A DNA stretch of 47,752 bases, taken from positions 1-47,752 of the forward strand of contig CAJTZQ010000026.1 in NCBI GenBank assembly GCA_910583795.1, in the 5' to 3' direction. How positions within the stretch are numbered: the first letter of the stretch is position 1; each line of letters opens with the position of its first letter. The position numbers were made by a program, and so were the translations under genes. Shown here one piece after another: positions 43,536 to 47,752 of this stretch. This DNA is from an uncultured Muribaculaceae bacterium. GTDB lineage: Bacteria > Bacteroidota > Bacteroidia > Bacteroidales > Muribaculaceae. The notes beneath the pieces are model-generated. The model searched no databases. It saw nothing but the letters and a program-made list of their open reading frames with translations, and had not been told where the DNA came from.

Positions 43536-43713
43536 TTATTATGCACATGTTTTTTGGGATGGTCTGATTCAACGTTGATAATATAGTTCGTACTTATCTG
43601 ATATTTGACTCATTGCCGTTGGGAGCGTACTCTTCAAAGAACTTTTGAAAAAGGCGTTTGTTATCACAATGAGTCCATGTTGTCTCAATCATTATTCCTT
43701 ATCCCGGCATGCG

Positions 43714-44667
43714 ATGATCCGATATTCACATAGATTCCTTTTCCCGGTGGCATCCATATTCATGGCTGCCCTTTGCTCATGTATCTATGAGGATGCGCCC
43801 CCTTGCGACTTAGATGAAGTGGATATCTTTATAGAAAACGATTGGGAATACGCTCGCGGCGCCGCTCCTGAAGGCATGGCATACATGTTCTTCCGGAAAG
43901 ATGTCGGCACTCCATGGAGGTTTGATTTCCCGGGAATTGATGCAGGGAAAGTTTCTCTTCCTCCCGGAGAATATGGGTTCGTCATGTTTAACGATGACAC
44001 CTCCGACATAGTTTTCAAGAATATGGCAGGCGGAATGCCTTTCGTGACAACTTCTTCAGAGAAAATTAATTTTGATGACCATGACATCGAAGTCTTTGAA
44101 ACGCCCGACATGATGTGGTCGGCTTCAGTTCGTGAGGTCTGCGTCGGGAGCGAGGGAGTGGAGTATTCTTCGGGTGACACTGTCGCGGGAGGAAAAGGGT
44201 CATATCTTCTCAAGACGATGCCACGTCAGATCACACCGGAATATATTGTTAAGGTGCTACACGTAGACAACCTGCAGGGTGTCGCAGCCATGAAGGGTTT
44301 GATCTCCGGAATGGCAGACGGAATTAACCTGTATGAGGGAATTTCTTCGGAAAACGCGGCTAAAGTATGTTTCTCGCCACATATTGCTCCAGATTCGACG
44401 GTTGTTGCCGGGTTCAATACATTCGGTCTCCCCTTCCATCGCAAAATCTCCAACGAACTCCGGCTCTATTTCCTTCTTTCAGACAGCCGTCTGGTGTGTC
44501 ATACATTTGATGTCACTGACAGGGTGGTGTCTTCCCAGGATCCAATGCATGTGGAGATTGTGATTGATTCAATATATCTTCCATTCGCTCCTCCACCTTC
44601 TACTCCCGGAGCGTTTGATCCAACCGTTGCCGGATGGACAACGGTCATAGTGAACCTCGGCACATGA
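43714..44667 (+). CDS. DUF5119-type fimbrial-locus lipoprotein
   Basis: 317 residues from ATG 43714, which puts lipobox ALCSC at the right distance; the frame is open 23 codons further back without sense as a signal. After Cys comes IYEDAPPCDLDEV, and the mid-protein has SLPPGEYGFVMFNDD, which resembles DUF5119 proteins found beside Mfa/FimA-type fimbrillins. The C-terminus (APPPSTPGAFDPTVAGWTTVIVNL) also fits. It is probably an anchor or accessory subunit for the fimbrillin encoded 82 bp downstream. The assignment rests on pattern only. Confidence 0.68.
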   Translation: MIRYSHRFLFPVASIFMAALCSCIYEDAPPCDLDEVDIFIENDWEYARGAAPEGMAYMFFRKDVGTPWRFDFPGIDAGKVSLPPGEYGFVMFNDDTSDIVFKNMAGGMPFVTTSSEKINFDDHDIEVFETPDMMWSASVREVCVGSEGVEYSSGDTVAGGKGSYLLKTMPRQITPEYIVKVLHVDNLQGVAAMKGLISGMADGINLYEGISSENAAKVCFSPHIAPDSTVVAGFNTFGLPFHRKISNELRLYFLLSDSRLVCHTFDVTDRVVSSQDPMHVEIVIDSIYLPFAPPPSTPGAFDPTVAGWTTVIVNLGT

Positions 44668-44749
44668 TTATCCGTTCAGATAATAAGGGGTATATAGTCC
44701 CATATCGACGCAATGTCCCCTGATGTCTTACCGCTAAAGTTGATTGGCT

Positions 44750-45778
44750 ATGAAAAAGGTATTTCTCATATTAATAATGATCGTCCCCTTGCTGGCGACT
44801 TCATGCTCGAATGACACTGATCCTGTTCCGGCTTCTTCGTCAGGGAAGATCGGATTTTATGCCACGGCTCCGAAGTCGTCGCGTGCGGCATCCACAACTA
44901 CGGCAACCCTTGATAGTTTCGTGGTTTATGCCTTCACTAATTCTTCCGTGGTCATGAACGGAGTGACCGTGAGTCGGGACGGCGGTTCCTGGACATATTC
45001 TCCATTGGTATATTGGCCTGCATTGCCGGTTGATTTCTATGCCGTCTGCCCGGAGACTGTGGCAAATAATGAAAAACCGTCAGATGGTTCTAACTCAATA
45101 AGCAAAGTGGAGTGCGGGGGCATAGATCTCCTGTATGCTGTCGCACTTGATCAGGTTGAGAGCCCTGCCCCGGTTGCCCTTACTTTCCGGCATGCAATGA
45201 GCAAGGTTGCTTTGATGCTTTCGAGCACAAGCAATAGATATTTGATCGAGGTATATCATGTCTCGCTTAACAATATTTCTTTGTGGGGAGACTTCTCTCT
45301 CCCGGAAGCGGATACTTCTGACAGCACGGGAGATGGTACCTGGGGCAATCTTTCTGACCCCAAGAATGTGCTTGTCTATTATAGTGATCTTGATACTTCT
45401 CCTTCCTTGCTTTCCATAACTCCACGTGACTTAACGGAGGGGAATCTGAATATGTCTTTCTTCATACCTCAGCCTTTGTCACCGCTTACTTATTCAAGCG
45501 AAGCTGGTTTTTCCGGAAGTTATATGCAGATCGATTGTGTGGTAAAAGACAAATTGACAGGCGAGAAGGTGTGGCCTAACGAGCATACCCCCGATTATCT
45601 TCTTGTGGCTCATTCAGAGTGTGGAAGGATGGTCTTCCCGCTGTCGACGCCCGCCGTTACGGAATGGCGCCAAGGTTATTCCTACATTTACAAGGTGGAG
45701 ATTAACTCCACCTACTCTGTAGACACCATAGAGTTTGCGCCCACGGTGACTGACTACGTGGTTTCAACTCCATTCTGA
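44750..45778 (+). CDS. Fimbrillin-family (Mfa-like) lipoprotein
   Basis: 342 residues from ATG 44750. Lipobox ATSC followed by SNDTDP. Fimbrillin features: KIGFYATAPKSSRA near the start (Arg at the RgpA-like processing position), YWPALPVDFYAVCPE, FRHAMSKVALML (the conserved 'H-A-lsKv' motif, ~148-159) and a C-terminal strand with GYSYIYKVEI. Such proteins polymerise into surface fimbriae. Only two fimbrial genes are visible here, so stalk and tip components must be elsewhere or the pair forms a short structure. The operon ends at a hairpin 28 bp downstream. Confidence 0.8.
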   Translation: MKKVFLILIMIVPLLATSCSNDTDPVPASSSGKIGFYATAPKSSRAASTTTATLDSFVVYAFTNSSVVMNGVTVSRDGGSWTYSPLVYWPALPVDFYAVCPETVANNEKPSDGSNSISKVECGGIDLLYAVALDQVESPAPVALTFRHAMSKVALMLSSTSNRYLIEVYHVSLNNISLWGDFSLPEADTSDSTGDGTWGNLSDPKNVLVYYSDLDTSPSLLSITPRDLTEGNLNMSFFIPQPLSPLTYSSEAGFSGSYMQIDCVVKDKLTGEKVWPNEHTPDYLLVAHSECGRMVFPLSTPAVTEWRQGYSYIYKVEINSTYSVDTIEFAPTVTDYVVSTPF

Positions 45779-45806
45779 TTGTTCCAGACCTTCGATTTAT
45801 AAAAAT

Positions 45807-45849
45807 GGCTCGGGAGAAACGGTTATATGACATCCGTTTCTACCGAGCC
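45807..45849. terminator. Bidirectional terminator between convergent genes
   Basis: GGCTCGGGAGAAACGG (45807-45822) pairs with CCGTTTCTACCGAGCC (45834-45849) with one internal mismatch, flanked by AAAAA on the left and, 13 bp away, a T-run on the right. It separates the fimbrillin gene (+) from the Ig-like lipoprotein gene (-). Confidence 0.8.
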
Positions 45850-45869
45850 AATAAGGGTTCGCGTTTTTT

Positions 45870-46430
45870 TTACTTTACTGTAACGGAGATAGTACCTGTT
45901 TTCTTGTTTTTATCGGTGACTGTAATAGAGGTTGTGCCGGCTTTTAAACCCTTTACAACGATTTTGTCATCTGTTACCGAAGCTGTTGCTATTTCCTGAT
46001 TCTCCACTGTGGCGATATAGGGACACTCTCCACCCGTTATAGTGACAGTCCCATCAGCGTCGACATCTATTGACAGATCAGGCTTATCAAATCCGAGACC
46101 TGAAACACTGACTGCGATTTCACCTTTAAGGCTCTTGGCATCTGTAACAACGATAGTCGTTGTGCCTTCTTCGACACCGGTTATAGTAATCGTGTTGTCG
46201 TTTACACTTGCCGTAGCGATTTTGTCATCGCTCGATGCGACAGTGTAGGGGGCTGTGCCGCCACTTATTGTCACTGTTGCCGTTGCACTGGGTGCCACTG
46301 CTACATTAGCAGGGTCGAACTTGAGTTGAGGATCTTTGGGTTCATCGTCGTTGTCGCAGGATGTCACTGCAATGGCGAGCACGCACGCCAGCATAGCAGC
46401 GGTAATTTTGAAGAACTTTGATATTTTCAT
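45870..46430 (-). CDS. Ig-like (Big2) repeat lipoprotein
   Basis: 186 residues. Lipobox TSC followed by DNDDEPKD, a surface-type sequence. Two Big2-like modules of ~70 residues follow, at ~36-108 and ~112-186, each with the pattern VTISGGTAPYTV / VTITGGECPYIA and GTTTIVVTD / GTTSITVTD, and a buried ATASV motif. The copies are clearly duplicates. No enzymatic residues are evident. Such small surface proteins usually bind or support others; no partner can be named. Facing the fimbrillin operon and separated from it by a shared terminator. Confidence 0.82.
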   Translation of the reverse strand: MKISKFFKITAAMLACVLAIAVTSCDNDDEPKDPQLKFDPANVAVAPSATATVTISGGTAPYTVASSDDKIATASVNDNTITITGVEEGTTTIVVTDAKSLKGEIAVSVSGLGFDKPDLSIDVDADGTVTITGGECPYIATVENQEIATASVTDDKIVVKGLKAGTTSITVTDKNKKTGTISVTVK

Positions 46431-46641
46431 TGTAGTTGTTTGTTTATAGTTGAAATTTATTTCTTGAGAGCTCTCATTTTATTAAATCATCCTTTTGTAA
46501 AATCTTGCATCAGAAAGATGATTTTTTTGCTGTTTTTATTCTATGCCTTTGGAATACTGGGTATTATTTGCATCGATTTCTTGTTTCATTGGGTCTTTTA
46601 ACCCTACAATATGCTTTATTCTGCCCTATAGGAATATTATA

Positions 46642-46674
46642 AAATCGCTGAAACTGTCTTAGCTTCAGCGATTT
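46642..46674. terminator. 11-bp hairpin, possible terminator
   Basis: AAATCGCTGAA (46642-46652) pairs exactly with TTCAGCGATTT (46664-46674) over an 11-nt loop. Short A and T tracts lie on the two sides. No gene ends nearby, so its role is open: a relic terminator or part of an eroded repeat. Confidence 0.45.
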
Positions 46675-46922
46675 ACTTGATTTTGTCGTTTGGTTTTGTG
46701 ACCTCGGAGGGATTTATCCGAAACGGGGTCAACTATGTTGTCTGTCAATATTTTAGATTTCTTGAACAATCATGGATGTTACCTTTTTGCACACCCGGAC
46801 ATTTGCGGTGATTTTCGTTGCTTCGCAACATGTACCGGCTCTCAACCGACATGCATTAAGAAATCACTCGCGAATACATTTCAATGTTCTTCGTATATCT
46901 ACAACGCAAAAGCAGCTATAAT

Positions 46923-46938
46923 AGCCTGATTTCAGGCT
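46923..46938 (-). terminator. Probable terminator of the partial regulator gene
   Basis: AGCCTGA-TT-TCAGGCT is a near-perfect palindrome 33 bp after the stop codon (46972) in the minus direction. T-rich sequence follows on that strand but without a clean run, so it is moderate evidence only. Confidence 0.5.
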
Positions 46939-46971
46939 GTTTTCAGTGTTAAAAATTCCTTTTAATAACCG

Positions 46972-47752
46972 CTATTGAATATCCTTGACAAATACCCAGT
47001 GCCCGGTTTTGGGATGACCAAGCCACGCAATATTCCACTCTTTAAGCCGTCGTTTGATGGTGCTTTCCGAACATCCGGCTATACTTGCCAACTCGGAACG
47101 ACTGATTTCATTGTTTTCTTTAATAGCCTTGATGATGGCTGTCTTTTGAGGGTCAAGTTCTTTATTTAGAGGGTCAAACTGACCCTCTAAATCGGTTTGC
47201 GGGTCATTCTGAGGGTCAACATTTATTCTTTGCAGGTCATTTTGAACATCATTATCGTTATCATGACGCTCGTAATACAGGGCTTTCCCTTTCAATGTCA
47301 ATCCGTATCTTTGGTTCGGAGCATTAGGGCTGTCGGGATTTTCAAGTGCAGCTAAACCTGCCGATATTGCAGGTTTTAGATAAGTTTTTGTAAATGAAAA
47401 TCTTGATTTAAACCTCATTATTTCAAGCATATCATATAGAGATAACCAATCTTCTCCTATTATTCCAATGAGTTTTAATAGAGACATTTTGATTGTCCTA
47501 CTCTCTCTTGTTAAACTTGCAGCATCCGAACCTCTACTTGTACTATTACTTGTGCTATTACTTGCACTATTACTTGCACTATTACTTGCACTATTACTTG
47601 TACTATTACTTACTCCTACTGTGTCCTTGGGACGCATAAAAGTAATTTTGACAACAGTACCGTCACAATAGAATTCCGGAGCAGGTAATCCAGCACTTTC
47701 ACATTGTCTTGCCATCATTGACAGTCCGCGCCCCCAATGTTCGATGAGGCCG
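46972..47752 (-). CDS. AlbA/AAA_4-type transcriptional regulator, 3' part
   Basis: The frame is open to the window edge (5' end missing), so the ATG at 47718 is internal. The visible residues begin GLIEHWGRGLSMMARQCESA, the C-terminal part of the 'RecG-like' AlbA_2/HATPase_c_4 regulators (~250 visible residues). A six-unit Asn-Ser-(Thr/Ala)-Ser tract follows at 47536-47607. Then comes a predicted helical domain, a linker of repeated QNDPQ/DPQ motifs, and a C-terminal winged helix (ISRSELASIAGCSESTIKRRL). These regulators control mobile-element and conjugation genes in Bacteroidales. Target unknown here. Confidence 0.78.
   Translation of the reverse strand, partial: GLIEHWGRGLSMMARQCESAGLPAPEFYCDGTVVKITFMRPKDTVGVSNSTSNSASNSASNSASNSTSNSTSRGSDAASLTRESRTIKMSLLKLIGIIGEDWLSLYDMLEIMRFKSRFSFTKTYLKPAISAGLAALENPDSPNAPNQRYGLTLKGKALYYERHDNDNDVQNDLQRINVDPQNDPQTDLEGQFDPLNKELDPQKTAIIKAIKENNEISRSELASIAGCSESTIKRRLKEWNIAWLGHPKTGHWVFVKDIQ
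47536..47607 (-). repeat. In-frame 12-bp coding minisatellite
   Basis: Six consecutive 12-bp units, read on + as ACTTGYACTATT with one variant, encode repeated Asn-Ser-Thr/Ala-Ser on the minus strand. The unit is a multiple of three, so gain or loss changes linker length without breaking the frame. It sits between the N-terminal part and the DNA-binding half of the regulator. Confidence 0.9.

Larger units (their letters stand above)
46431..46971. other. Intergenic region without a gene
   Basis: 541 bp of AT-rich sequence. It holds a perfect 12-bp palindrome TGAGAGCTCTCA (46465-46476) 35 bp upstream of the Ig-like gene start, a likely operator, the hairpin at 46642-46674 and the terminator at 46923-46938. 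A 64-codon open frame near 46735 has no recognisable features. Confidence 0.5.

Noticed and set aside
46735..46929. 64-codon open frame
   Set aside because: No recognisable features, no promoter, and its end falls on the terminator palindrome of the neighbouring gene.

Overview
The window reads as a chromosomal segment of a gut-type Bacteroidales bacterium. Evidence: paired SusC/SusD outer-membrane genes, lipoproteins with acidic residues right after the lipobox cysteine, GLPGLI and DUF5119/fimbrillin proteins, BspA-type leucine-rich repeats, type IX-like C-terminal tails, and promoters of the Bacteroidetes -33/-7 form (TTTG / TAnnTTTG). A member of the Muribaculaceae or a neighbouring family would fit, but that is inference; no rRNA or marker gene is present.

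Layout. (1) 1-15396: a polysaccharide utilisation locus, probably for arabinan or another arabinose-containing glycan. It has a LamG-type surface lipoprotein, two SusC/SusD pairs and a GH43 lipoprotein, all on + and closely spaced, then a convergent GH43 gene behind a bidirectional terminator. No sugar-responsive regulator is in view. The promoter carries two identical 10-bp sites exactly 21 bp apart. (2) 15865-19041: a more AT-rich patch with a BspA-like LRR protein, a GIY-YIG protein and a WYL regulator. (3) 19264-24381: a redox and Tat island, with a NapH-NapG-like polyferredoxin, a Tat-exported aldo/keto reductase-ferredoxin lipoprotein, a DUF1893 protein, an ECF S-component-like membrane protein, and tatA-tatC. 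(4) 24582-28435: a small two-cysteine exported protein, a GLPGLI protein and a TonB-dependent receptor. (5) 28575-30002: an IS3-family insertion sequence with inverted repeats, a slippery A7 run and a terminator just upstream of orfA. (6) 30034-36831: a 2265-aa C10 (streptopain-like) protease with LRR modules and a sorting tail. (7) 37684-43449: a five-gene tripartite efflux operon (ATPase, two MacB-type permeases, adaptor, TolC). (8) 43714-45778: a two-gene fimbrillin-type locus. (9) 45870 to the end: an Ig-like lipoprotein and the 3' part of an AlbA/AAA_4-type regulator running off the window.

How it fits together: most of the window is cell-envelope biology (glycan capture, exported redox proteins, surface adhesins and protease, efflux). 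The least standard parts are the NapH-NapG-like fusion with an internal twin-arginine motif beside tatAC and a Tat-lipoprotein oxidoreductase, the small peptide-GLPGLI-receptor trio, and several short non-coding repeat structures: an 11-bp tandem array, a MITE-like palindrome, REP-like hairpins and a duplicated start-codon region.
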